Positions 45,965-58,201 of a stretch of DNA of 64,000 nt are shown here, piece after piece. Source of the stretch: Endothia cerciana (taxonomy: Eukaryota > Ascomycota > Sordariomycetes > Diaporthales > Cryphonectriaceae); assembly GCA_026119935.1 (NCBI GenBank), contig JALRMH010000005.1, positions 124,001 to 188,000 of the forward strand. The letters run 5' to 3'. The position numbers and the translations under genes are program-made. Each line of letters begins with the position of its first letter. Position 1 is the stretch's first letter. The notes under the pieces were generated by a model. It was not told where the DNA came from and made no database searches. It saw nothing but the letters and a program-made list of their open reading frames with translations.

Positions 45965-48900
45965 TGCGGTGATAGTGCATGTAAGGGATTCCAGCTTCTG
46001 GATGTCAATAAATAAATAAATAAAAAAAGTCTACAAAATAAAAAAGGGCCGGAAGCTGGGGAAGACCATGTCATGTCAGCATGAATACACAAAACGGAGG
46101 ACACAGCCAGGGCGAGGGGATCAGGCTGGTAAGGGGTTCCACAGTGTCAACGTGTCGATGAGTGTGTCATCGTATATCCTCAGGCGATCTTGTAACTTAC
46201 TTGGATAGAGAGGCGAGCCGGAACCAAGGACAGGGTAAGAGGAATAATTTCCGGCGCCGACGAAAGGTGGGATGCTGGAACGGCCTTTCTAACTTTTCAG
46301 GATACTGGGTGTTGTGTTGTTGAGATCAAGAGCGCGTAGACCCTAGGGTCGGATATATCGGTGGAGACCTCGAGTTAAGTAACCTCTGTGTGCGGAACCG
46401 CACGAGAAGAAAATCGACACTCGTCGGGGACAGACGATATTCTTCGAGTAACCTGTTGTTGCTGTTGGGAGAACCGTGTTCACCGGCCGACAGGGGTTAA
46501 GGAGCGTGATGAGTCGTATAGATACAACTCGCGGTGACGACGCGGAAAGGGAGCGACTGGCATCCGTCGGAGGAAGAGAGCCAGCTCTTGCTATATTATA
46601 GGACAGCGGTCGAAGGCGGAGAGGGCGATATAGGATAGGTCGAAGGCCCAGAAAAAGGAGTGACTGGCAGTGAGCGTGCAAGGACAAAGGTTCCTGGACG
46701 GACGGACGTGGACACAACGGGGGGGAAGGAGAGCAAAATGGCCCAGATGGAGGGGCAGTGCAAGAAGACCCTGGCAGTATAAAAGAAGGTACCGTGGTAT
46801 CGAACGGCAGCAACCTTGAAAAGACCAACACCGCCGAGGGGACAGATTCGGAACGTCGGTAGGTGCTAAGCCGGAATCCCTGATACAAGCCTGGCCTGCA
46901 GTCTTGAGCTCGAACAGAGGTGGGCAGCAAGGAGAGTGGTGGGCCTTGCCCTTTCGAGGAATACTGCAAGGATTTCGAAGGACGGGACATCGATGTGTGT
47001 GGGATCCCCAGTGGGGGGGGGGGGGACCTGAGATGCCGATGTACCAGGAATGGACCCAGTCAAGGCTTATTTTGGGAGTAGGGAACAAGGGTCAAAATCT
47101 ACCCCCCCCCCATGAGGGGTGCCTACAGACATCGCGACAGGGTCGTAGTTTGCGAAGAGGGAGGAAAGAAGGCGGACAAGTGTACCGCGAGATGTTCCTA
47201 GAGTGTACGGTCCAGCGATCCCTCTAGGCCCAGATGTACGAGGATAGGGAGGGAGGACGGTGAGAGCAAAGCAAGGTGTGTGAGCCGGGTCCCGGGGGAG
47301 GGGGGCGGGCGGCGCAGGCTGAGACGTCCAGCGGAGGTAGAGGCCAAGAAAGTAGGGAGAAAAGGACGAGAGTAAATCCAGTGTACCTAGGTAGAGCGGC
47401 TCTGGCCCGAGGAAGCCCAACTCATCCTAACTGCTGCTCAGCCCTGAGCCCGGATGAGTGGGTCAGGGCCTGGATTTCGGTAACTTGTCTCAGATCCAGT
47501 GACCCCCATCTGGATGGACTATCAGAGCTTTGACTGCCAGGGAGGACATACCAGATCACCAGGGACCTAACATCCGATGCCATCATCTGTATCTACCCTA
47601 ACCTCCCCGGTCAGGCGGACTCCAGGATTGAGGATCTCGGGCGCCATGGGGGAGATCGACTAGGGACGTCACGAGACGGCACACCATGAGAGGGTAGTGA
47701 TGCCTCGCAGTCGAGACAGGACTCCCGATGATGCACAAAGGTTATTCTGCTCCAGACTGGGAGCTAAAGCTCAGGGCGGTCGAGAGCCCAATCATCAAGA
47801 TGTAACCTTCTGGTCGTGATATTCTAATACCGCGCGAGCACAGGGCCGCATCGAGCGGTCGCAAGTGTGCATCCTGGTGCCCGCAACATAGGTCGACAAT
47901 CGATGATCAAAGTCCTCAGGTCGGCCGTGCGAGGACTCTGCGGCAAGGATGTCGCCTACTCCCCGGAGGACTTGATCTCGAGAAGATCCATAGTACATAG
48001 ATAGTCGAGCCGGTGGTGGATCTAGGCCACTACCGTCCAAGAGTTCCCCCCCCCCCCCGGGTGCAGGGGACACTATGTACCTCAGAGAAATGAGGCTGAT
48101 GGCATCCACGGGGCAGCAGGCGCGGGACAAGGGTGAATGACATGCCTACCTTGGTAAAGCCCTGCTACGGTGTAGATGGACGAGTCGACTGGCACGGAGG
48201 CTGCGGTTACAGCCCTAGCTAAGAGCCGCAGCCACAGGCGACACGAGTCCTGTACGAAAATAGAGAAGCGCCAGACAGCCACAGAGGTTTAGTCTGCCTG
48301 CTATCCCCACTACCAGCCGAGGGTACGAGCCTGAAAAATATGACCTCCGGCGAAGGCCGTCGGCGTGGTGACTGTCGGTGGCAGCTGGGCGCAGAAGGGT
48401 TGTGAGAGTTGAGAAGGGAGATGAGCAGGATCGAGGCTGGGTTTGAGGCCCTCACGACTCAGGAGAGGTGCCGGGTGACGTCTAGCCCGCGTGCGTAGAT
48501 AGTGTGTGATTCTCTGATTTGAGGGAGATCAGTGGGGAGAGGCTCTCGACGAGGCCTATGAACGGCAGCAGGGCCTGAGCCCGTCACATCAGCCGGCCGT
48601 CGTGCTGCCTGTGAAGATAGGAGCTGGACATGTCGGTGAGCCCCCTACAGACAGGCCAGGCATCTCGCACCCGCAGGGTCAGCAGGGTTATGATCGAGGT
48701 CCTTCGGTGCCGCACGGCATGGGGGACGATATGTTGGATGGCACAGCGGGTTGGAAAGATGCGTCGTGTGCGGGCGGGCGTGGATTTGTCGGGACCCAGC
48801 CGGCGAGGTTTTGGATGGGAGTAGCAAGTGTCGTTGAAAAAAGAGAGAACCCACCCGCCCACATCTCAAAGCAGCTGCAGGGGCTCGTGCCACCCCACCA

Positions 48901-51900
48901 AGCCCACCAAGCCCACACCTGCCAGCCTGCCGCACAGGATGCCATCTGGAGGCCATCTGTGAGTGGACAGACTGCAAGGCTAGTAGGCTGCAGGACCCAT
49001 GTTCTACCCTAAACGGTATGGCGCCAGTCGGGGAGGTAGGATCGAAGGAGTCACTTCACACATGAAACAGCCGTCTCACCTGCTCCCCACCTTTTCCCAA
49101 CCTGCCAGGCCTGCCCACCTATCGCATCGTCTCTTGCAGCTCCAGCTTGGCCCCGCCCTCACCTACCATCGACTGGCTCTGCGGACATCCGAGGTGGCAT
49201 CGTCCACCGACAGAGTCGACCTCTCACTAGCACCGGTCATCACCATCAGTGAGGTGGTGCGATGCGATGTGATGCCTGGCTCTGCCAACCTGAGCGGCTG
49301 GGCCCTTAGACAGAGCGCCGCGGTCCCGGATCGAGAACTGAAAAACACCACCACAACCACCACCACCACCACCACAACAACAACTGGTTATGGCTGCCTC
49401 GACAGCAGCGGGACATCTCAAGCTAAGAAGGCCTCCCCCCCCGAACGGGGGTTTCCTTCCCGGCGCCAGTTCTTGTGTCGGTGACATGAGCGGCCCAAGG
49501 GCACTTTCATCCCATCCTGGTCGAACCAATGTCCGGCTTCTGACAGTGACAGCACCGTCAGTCACCTGGGATGATGAGGGGGCAGGCGACAGCCTCCCGC
49601 TCGTCCCAAGCGAGGATGGGTACCACTGGACCACTGTGCCCTCTATCGCGAAGCGAACCACACAACCTTAAGGGACCTGTCACCCGTCTAAGTTGTTTCC
49701 CTCATCGTCAATTGGGGCCTTGTCGCAGACTCACACTCTGGGGGCGTGATATGGCGCTCGGAGTGGTTAATCGGATCTCCTGGGGGTAACTAATCGGTAC
49801 CCGGTAACAGCTTCAACCTACCCTTTCCTATCGACCCTTTTGGCTTTCTTGGCGTGTTTGACCAGTCTGAGGCAAGGCAGAGTCTGTCCGCGAGTTTCGT
49901 GGGCGAATCCAGACACCGAGCCTGGGTGCTATGTGCCCAGAGTTTCCCCCTGATCACACTCCGACCAATAGTTACCGTGGTACATACATTAGTACGGACG
50001 TACTCTCTTCGCCACCAGAAGAAATGCGACGCTGCTTTCAGGCTCTCATACTAGGCGCTCTTGACCGGTGGCTCGCGAAGCCGGGCTCTCTACAAGAATC
50101 ATCGTCCTGAGTGTGGGGCTCGGCAGTCCTCCGTTCATTATGATATTTGCGCCACAAAATGAAGATTTCGAAAAGGGAACCGTTATCCTCTCCCGTCGAG
50201 CTGCCATAGTAGCCATCGTCATCTGTCTGCTCTGGGTCTTCGCCTTGTCGGTTGCTGACGCTCTGTCTCTCTCGCTCTCGCGCCCGGGTTGTGTGCATGG
50301 GGTCCCCATCTGCCACACCTCATCAATATCATCCCAATTATAGTCGAGCCTGGCCAGGCAATCCAGAGCCACCCCTCATGAAGATCTTCATGCGAAAACT
50401 TGTCAAGCCACCCCGGAGATACTTCTGTGGGGCCTAAGCCACACCCTCGGGACCTCGAACGGCGGGCTAGGAATCAAGACCAGGCCATAAGGACGACGGG
50501 TAACGGCCATCGCGAACCATCTATAGAGTTCTCGACTTAAAGTACGTACATTCTAGATGATATTGTTGCGTGAGAAGCCGTGTACCTGCATTCGGCGCAT
50601 TATAGTTCTTCTCCGTCACGATCCAGCGGGAACCAGCAAGTTGGATGTCGAGTGCCCATCGCTGGTATTGTACTGACGTATCTAGCCGCGCTATAAGCCT
50701 GTCTGGGATGAAGTCACTCCCAGCTTCGGTATACTGGCTAATTCCACAAGACGTCGTATACCGTGTGCGAGTTCGAGATCACGCAGCTACCGTACAGTGT
50801 AGCACACCCACCACTAACACTCATAAGGGAACACCTTGCGGAGGGCACGTACTATGGTACCGAGTCGCGGTAGCTTGCAGGAGATGGAACGTTGACGTCT
50901 GCAGCATCCGAGCGCCGAGCGCGCGTCTCCTGGTCTCGCGGTCTCGCGGTCTCGCCCACAGACGCCGCCTCGTCTCCTTTCTAAAGCAGCCGGGCGAAGT
51001 TTGCAGCCCGTTAAGGCATGGTGCTAGAGCCGATCTGGGAAACCGGACCGCACATGTTTCCCATCACTTACCTTACCCAAGGGGGGGGGGGGGCCGCCGA
51101 GGAAACAAGAAGCTTCCATGGCAGCTTCGATGACCCTATTCTGTTCAGTGGGTCCGGCACTGTGTCCGCCCGTAGGCCTTCCTCCGGGGCGCCCGCTGAC
51201 AGGGACCAGCGTGCATCTTCATAGCAGTTCTGAGGTGGTTTAGGGGAGAGTGATCGCCCTACGCATGAAGAACTCATCTCTTTTAGGGAAATTGCCCTAA
51301 TACGCCTAGCTAATCGCATGTTTCTCGCGGTCTATAATTCGGCTCTTATGGAGATCAGACCCATCCAATCCTGACACGACTCTGCCCTACAGCGCTCGTC
51401 TGAGGTCGCTGGCCCCCCTTGCCTTGTAACGGCGACCACCCCTCCACATCTGGGCCAGAGGCCGCCAACTCGGTTGTACTCAGCCTGGCCCGTAGCCCTG
51501 AGGTTCCTATTGGTTGGCAGCGCGCAAGCTGACGAGGCCTTACTGATCCCACCACACAGAGCGTCATGGGCGGACGTCTAAGCCAAAAACAAGGTTGCAA
51601 GACTGCCTTTTTCTCTCGGACACTCTATTTCTGACGGCTGTACCTTCATCCGGACACAAGCCATTCGTCAGTGGGCCAAAGACGAGTCGAACTTGGTCAT
51701 CCCCTACCGAATCCTATCTTGGGTTCTGCCTCAGCTGACATTACTATGGTACCTCTGGGCACCCCTGGAGAGACACCATCCCCAGCTTGATGACCGTCGA
51801 AGCCCCCTCTTGATCCGACTCCGCGATCCGAACCCATCGCCCTACCTTATCGGGACTTGCGGGTCTGTCTTGGATGTTTTTAAGTCGCATAGCCCCATTC

Positions 51901-53112
51901 CTTCCCGTCTCGTCGGCGCAGGTGCGTCTCTATCTGCATCTCTTTGCGGTGCCCCTATCCACAGTACTACGTGCCCCATCGCCGAGCAAGGCCGGATTCC
52001 CAATCACAGCTATCGTCGCCCCTGGGGATTGGCCTGGCCCTGTCTGTCGTGCATGCCAATTAATTTCCGATACTTCTGTAAATAGCAACGTCGTCTATCA
52101 GAGTGGGTAAAAGAACACGATAGAGATGAAAGTCAAAACAAGGCCACAAGAAACACGACAACGACATGGTCGGTCCGCTTCAGATTTCACGGGGCCAGCG
52201 GGAAGAAGACGGGCCAACGAACGGGGGACCCGCCGCCCGAGCGAGCGAGAGAGCTTCGGAAATTTCCGGTGGGCGCGATGCCAGATTGTGACGTTGTGAC
52301 GGTGCTCAACTCTATTTATTTTTAAACGTGCCTGTCGTGGGTTTGCCTGCCCTCTATGTATCCCCTGTGGCCTGTGTCCGCCGCCGCGGAGGATGATTTT
52401 GGTCCGAACTTCCAAGGTCCTGACGAGCGACAGCCCCCTATTCCGCATGACACACCTCCTGTGGCTGGCCAGTCGGGCGCAGAGTAAAGATCTGACCACC
52501 AGACCGGCAGTCGTCGTCAGTCGCCGTCAGCCGCCGTCCCCGGATTGATTGAGGAGATGACGAATTCAGCCGTGCCAACCGGTGTCCCACTCGCTATTTT
52601 CCCGCCTTTGTTACCTTCGGCGCCCGCTGCGAGAGCCGCCTGTCAGGGTGCAGGCAGCGGCTGTAGAGTAAGCACTCAAAATGAAGACGGGGGAGGCTTT
52701 GCACGTCCCAGATGCGTGCGAGCAGCGATATTGCCTCCTTCCTCCATGTAGACTGTATTTAGGTTTGGCGCCCTAACTCCGTCGGCTGGGGGTCTCGTCC
52801 GAACCTTCCTGTCACCCACGAGTCACGTCGGCCGTTGACCCCGTTGACCCCCTCGTGTCGCCACACAACCAAGCCCTATATGTCCCTGACCGGCCGCGAC
52901 GGCGAGATACGTCACCCAACACCGACTGCAACTTTCCATGATGCCCTTCTGCAGCTGCTCGGAGACCACTGAGCGGCGTCATCCTCCATACGTCAGATGC
53001 AACCCACAAGGAGCCATCACGGTCACAACGAACCCAGTCTACCGGACCACTGTCCGCCCGTGACTCGATTCCTCGTACGGTCCTCGCCGAGAGTGCCTTG
53101 CCTGTGACACCC
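45965..53112. other. Gene-empty tract upstream of the Rua1-type gene
   Basis: 7.1 kb. 45965-47420 is C/T-rich on the minus strand and probably includes the gene's leader. It has TAAATAAATAAA at 46008-46023. The rest holds G/C runs (47016, 48047-48058, 51081), an ACC/AAC repeat and three GGTCTCGC units near 50931-50956. No ORF shows a known family or convincing splice structure. Confidence 0.45.
49346..49384. repeat. ACC/AAC trinucleotide repeat
   Basis: This is 39 bp of mixed CACCAC and CAACAA units in gene-empty DNA. Confidence 0.85.
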
Positions 53113-53856
53113 TCACAAGTCCTTGTTGATCCTCTTCCAGACCCCTTCCTCGGCCGCAGCGATCTTCTCGCCCGCCGCCATCATCGCCCCTTTCACACTG
53201 CCCCAGACCCCTGCCTCCCCGTCCCCAGAGCCTCCTCCCCCCGCCCGACGCCTCTCCTGCTCATCCCTCTCCAGGGCCTCCTGCGCGGCCCGCTGGTACC
53301 GGTTCAGCTCGCCCGCGTTCGGGTTCTGCTGGTAGCCGGGCGGGTGCTCGAGCGGCGAGGGCGCCGCGACGAACGCGGTGCTGGTCCCGCGCTGCGCGCC
53401 CTGCGTCGTTGAGGCGGACGGCGCGGGGATGGACATCTGCGGTGGGTAGTACCCCCGCGTCTGCGTCTGGGAGGACGGCTCCCCGGCCTGAGGAGGCGGC
53501 GGGAGGCCTGTTGGCTTGGCTGCTGGTGGGGCCGTTGATGAGCCGGGGGGCACGGGGAAGGCGCCCGGTTGGGGGGGTGGCGGGCCTGGAGATGAGAGAG
53601 GCTGTGTGGGCGTTGGTTGGAGGGGCGCGTGTTGCCGCGGCAGAGAGGCTGTTCCTGTAGGCGCCGGCACGGAGGGGACCGCGCCTGGCACAGCTGGTGG
53701 GTATGCGTATGCGTTATTTGCGGGTGGTCCGGATGTCCCCTGCGTCGTTGTAGGTGTCTGATTTACACCCTGGTCCTCCTCTGCTGTCTGGGGAGTCGCC
53801 CCATCTGCCTTGGCTGCGTTGATCGGGCTGTGAGAGTAGATTGGGATCGGAGGCAT
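53113..53856 (-). CDS. Small Pro-rich conserved fungal protein, function unknown
   Basis: One exon of 247 residues starts at a true ATG (MPPIPIYSHSPINAAKADG). The middle (40-150) is Pro/Gln/Ala-rich and disordered. The last 70 residues look conserved and helical: PPGYQQNPNAGELNRYQRAAQEALE, a Gly-rich spacer, then GVWGSVKGAMMAAGEKIAAAEEGVWKRIN. The two ends resemble a family of unnamed Pezizomycotina proteins that I recall but cannot name. No signal peptide or membrane span is seen. The C-terminal amphipathic helix may bind membrane, which is inference. It is divergent from Arp8. Confidence 0.78.
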   Translation of the reverse strand: MPPIPIYSHSPINAAKADGATPQTAEEDQGVNQTPTTTQGTSGPPANNAYAYPPAVPGAVPSVPAPTGTASLPRQHAPLQPTPTQPLSSPGPPPPQPGAFPVPPGSSTAPPAAKPTGLPPPPQAGEPSSQTQTRGYYPPQMSIPAPSASTTQGAQRGTSTAFVAAPSPLEHPPGYQQNPNAGELNRYQRAAQEALERDEQERRRAGGGGSGDGEAGVWGSVKGAMMAAGEKIAAAEEGVWKRINKDL

Positions 53857-55011
53857 GTTGGTGATACTTCTCGAGATGTTCGACGGGACTTTGGTCTTGA
53901 TTATTTCAGGTAGGTAAGCCTGTATGTAAGTCGAAGACTGGGTTTCCTAGGCCAGGCGGGGTGAGTGGATGAGAGGAGCTCAGAAAAACAACCCCAGATC
54001 CTTAACAAACAAACTGGTGGCCTTTTGAAGTAGAGAACAAGCAGTTAGTCATTATAGCTCTGACTCAAGCCGGTGCCTCTTTTTGTTGTCAAGGGAGACG
54101 TGTCCTGTTTAGGCTGTCGTCGTCGCGGTTCTGGAAGGCAAGGTGAAAGCGGCCAGGGGGACGACGTCATCGCTGTCAGGTGACAGCCGCCTTCTAAAAC
54201 ACCTACTCAGAGGCAAGTTAAGAACAGCTCAATCGTCTCAGAAGTACGCCTAGATAATCACTAAAGTGAGGAAAGACTTCTCGTTCCTGACACATGCACA
54301 GAAACTTGCAAGAAGAACCAAAGTGCTGCAGGTTTGGGCGACCATGTTGTTCTTCCACAGGGCATCTGGATTTATCCTCGAGGGCTTGTGGACGACCTCT
54401 GTACACTTAGCACCCCCCACACGAGGGATGTCCTCAAATGCTGAGCAGCCACTTGATACACATGACTTTATATATAGAACAAAGTCCTTAACTAGGCCTC
54501 AAGTTGTCGTGATCTTGTGAAGTCCGCCGAGTCATGGTCATCATCCCATCTCGGGTGCCATACTTGATCTCATCAGACGTGAGGACCGAGGAGCACTTGG
54601 TAACACCTGCTTGATACCCAGTGATAGCTGTCATCTCAGAGAGAAGACGCATTTGAAGGGCTCATATAAGTAAATCTGTAAAGTCGCCATGGGAATGCGT
54701 CACCTCCACTCGAGGAGAGGTGGTGATGGCTTCGCCAACTTGGAAATGGGCACATTGGGGCCAGGGTTCGGGGCTGGGTGCACGGGCCCTCGCCCTTTCC
54801 AGTGGCACTAACACGGTGCTGAGTGGTCATCCTCTCTACAGCTAAGGGTCTTATGGCGGACTGCATGCGATGCGGCATCTAGAGCTTGCTGAGCTCGCGG
54901 GAGCTAGAACTTCGAGGATGACTTTGGCTCGTTAGACTTTGCAACCTTCAACAAACACCACCACCTCCTTCGCGATCCCAGCGCCAATCCGTCACCCACA
55001 GCAAATTGACG
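53857..55011. promoter_or_regulatory. Divergent promoter region, Pro-rich protein / Arp8
   Basis: 1.15 kb lies between divergent start codons. It holds no gene that I recognise. The ORF at 54266-54520 lacks family features. Confidence 0.45.
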
Positions 55012-57435
55012 ATGGTTGGCAAGGTCAGCGAGCGCGTGCTCGCGCGTGAGGGTGAGTCTCCTGAACTGTGATGCGACGATGCATTCCGCCATGATGCGCG
55101 ATGCGCGATGCGCTCGTTGCTGACACGTCGCCCTCCACGCAGGTCTCGAGCGGACCGACAATGGCATGAAGCAGACCAGTTGGCCAGATGTCATGCCCAT
55201 CAATCAGAAGAATTACTACACGTAAGTCTTCCTTCCTCCCGGCTCGGGCCCGGATTGCCCAGGCTCGACAACAACTGACCTGCCATTCCCTCAAGGGATT
55301 ACATGAAACGCGATGACCAGATCCTACCCTTGCGACTCCAGAACGAGGCCAACCGTGACAGAATCGTCCAGTCAGCGAAAGACCGAGACCGCGAGCGTGC
55401 GCTCAACCCCCGAGGCGAGGTCCCGCTGCTGGCAGACGATGTGCAGGAGGAAGAGGGTGCCGCCGCAGATGAAGACGGTGCCGTTCCGGCCAAGAACGAT
55501 CCTTCACACATCATTGTCATCCACCCCGGCAGTCAGAACCTTCGCATAGGCTTTGCAAGCGACGCATTACCCAAGACCATACCGATGACCCTGGCGACTC
55601 GGTTCCCGCAGACCGAGGCTGAACAGCACGAGGCCCTGCCCCGGCGACAGTTCGAGGCCAAGACGCCAGACGAGCAATACGGCGAGGAGTGGTCCAAGAA
55701 GTACACGAAGCAGTGCAGTGACCTCAAGATCGACATGCGTGCCAACAAGCGCAAGGTTCTGCCCAACTCGAAGGAGCTTGTTGTCAACTACAACCGGCGG
55801 GCAGATCCTGAGGTCATCCCGGTCCACAACGACCCTCTGCAGGTCGAATGGACAGATGTCAAGTCGCTGGACGATCCAAATTCTAGCGCCTCGTGCTTCA
55901 TTGGTAACAAGGCCCAAAGGGTGCCGGACGACTCAGACCCAAAGTTCAAGCTCTGGTGGCCTATGCAACACGGCTGGTTCAACGAGGACGACTATTCGAA
56001 CAAGGAGCACTTGTACGATGACTTCGAGACCCTCCTAGATAAGGCCATTCGACAAGAGCTCGGCCTGACCAAGAATAGCGTCTGGAAGCAATACGGCTGC
56101 GTCTTTGTTATTCCGGACCTTTACGACAAGAAATACGCCGAGCAGGCGCTTCGTAGTTGTATGACCTGGTTCGAATTCTCAAAGATCTGCTTCATCCAGG
56201 AGAGCATGGCCGCGACCTTTGGAGCAGGGTATACGCAGGCGTGCGTTGTGGATGTTGGCGCGCAGAAGACCTCTATCACCTGCGTGGAGGACGGACTATG
56301 TTTGGAGGAGTCACGGATCAACTTGAAGTACGGTGGCTACGACGTTACCGAGACGTTCATCAAGATGATGCTGTTCGACAACTTCCCATACGCAGATATC
56401 AACCTCCGGCGGCGGTACGACTTCCTCCTGGCGGAGGAGCTGAAGATCAAGCACTGCACGATGACACAGGCAGATATCTCCGTACAGCTCTTCCAGTTCC
56501 ATCTACGAGCTCCGAACCAACCCACGCGAAAGTACCAGTTCAAGAGTTACGACGAAGTCATACTGGCCCCGATGGGTTTCTACGATCCGGAGATATTCGA
56601 CAATTCAACGAAGCTCCGTGGGCGTCGAAAGATCATCGACCGCTCTTACAACCCTTATGAAGTCGAGGTTCCTGACGACCCCGTGTCAGCAGCACAGATC
56701 GCCATCTTGGCGCTGTCCAAGCCTTCAATAAACCAGTTGAACCAGGGGGTAAATGGCACAACCTCTGCGCCGACGGAGTTTGCTACGCCAATGAAGGAAA
56801 AGCCAAATCCCTTCAACAACATCGTCCGCGATAGCACACCACAGGCCTCCAACGCCCCGTCACCTGCACCAGAGGGGGCTAGCACGCCGGCCCCACCACC
56901 TTTCGTCTTTGGAAAGGAGAGCCTCAACGGCAACGCAAGCCCAGCACCGAACGGCGGGACGCCGGCACCACCTACTACCAATGGCTTCCACCCTCAGATC
57001 CACGCAACCCCGACCCCACAAGGCATGTTCGTCGATCCCAGTGTGCCGGTGAGCAAGCTCCAGGCCATTGAGCGGGATTCGGTCCTCCCCATCGCGCCAC
57101 TAGACATCGCCGTCATGACGTCGATACAGAACGCTGCCAAGGGTGACGAAAAGAAGGTACGCGACCTCATGGGCTCCATCATGGTGATCGGCGGCGGTGC
57201 CAAGATTCCACACTTCACCACCTACCTCGAGGACAGGCTCCGTGCGCGGCGACCCGACATTGCGGATAGAGTCCTGGTGTCGCGCAGTGCAAGGGACATG
57301 GACGAGCAGGTCGTGGTCTGGAAGGGCGCCAGCGTTTTCGGCAAGCTTTCGATGAATGACTCCTGGATCACGCCCTTCGAGTACGAGAGGCTCGGGCCCA
57401 GGACTCTGCACCACAAGGTTCTCTGGGCGTGGTAG
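55012..57435 (+). CDS. arp8: Actin-related protein 8 (INO80 complex subunit)
   Basis: Three exons (55012..55051, 55143..55221, 55296..57435) encode 752 residues. Donors are GTGAGT and GTAAGT, and introns are 91 and 74 nt. Arp8 sits with Arp4 and actin on the Ino80 HSA helix and helps the remodeller engage DNA and nucleosomes. Actin-fold landmarks are visible: HIIVIHPGSQNLRIGFASD (phosphate-1 loop-like), ACVVDVGAQKTSITCVEDG (phosphate-2), MVIGGGAKIPHF (adenosine loop) and WKGASVFGKL near the C-terminus. The family's WSKKYTKQCSDLK and WWPMQHGWFN blocks are present. A Pro/Ala/Asn-rich insert lies about residues 520-620, as in other fungal Arp8. The short first exons start MVGKVSERVL. GATGCGC is repeated in intron 1. 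Confidence 0.95.
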
Positions 57436-58201
57436 GACTATAGGACACCACAGCGCGGCGGAGTTTTGGGCGAGAATGACTCCCAAAGGGAGCATGCTTC
57501 AATGGGCTCTAAGCGATTCCGAAGAAAAGCGTCCATTTGAGGTAGTAATCGGAGTCCGGCGTCAAATATATGGAGACATGGGATGTCAAGAAGCTTCTCT
57601 TGAGCAAGGAGTTTAATGTATTCTTCAACATTAGCTATGGGCCTTTGCAAGCTTTCAAGGTCAGCGATAGATCATGGACTAGGGGCTTCATTAAAACCGA
57701 TTCAAAGACTATTGCAACTAAACCTGAAATTTGGTGTTTGCCATTTATGCACGCCTTCTTGAGCATCCATGGCTCTTCAGATCCTGCAGGCATTTCCGTT
57801 TCTTTAATGTGATTCTCAACGGAGTATCGCCAACAAAGACAGTTTCACCCATGAAGTGGCCCTCGAAAAACTTGAGAGCCCTGTCCGTGGCTTTTCTCCG
57901 ATGATACCACCTTGAGAGGTGTCTTCAAGCGAGATGCTAGGCTTTCTTCTTCAAAAAGATCTGATGCACTGTTGTGGCAGCCATTCTGTCCGGTTCCTGC
58001 TGAGCACGCGGCATTCTCCTTATACAACAACGCCAGGCGTACCCTTGACATTCAATATAGGACAAAATGATGGGCTTCCCGGTCTCTGCAAAAAAAAAAA
58101 AAAAAAAGCCGATCCCGTTGTCGCCATCAAGCACCATCCGCTGGCCAGACAAGAAATCGTGAGAGCGCCGGACCAAATACAAGCATGTACACCCCCAGCC
58201 T
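57436..58201. other. Convergent intergenic region, Arp8 / PLC
   Basis: This is the 3' region of both genes, with an A run at 58090-58107. No other gene is seen. Confidence 0.5.

Noticed and set aside
46343..47088. Overlapping minus-strand ORFs upstream of the Rua1-type gene
   Set aside because: Ser/Pro/Leu-rich translations of a C/T-rich stretch fit a leader or promoter better than a protein.
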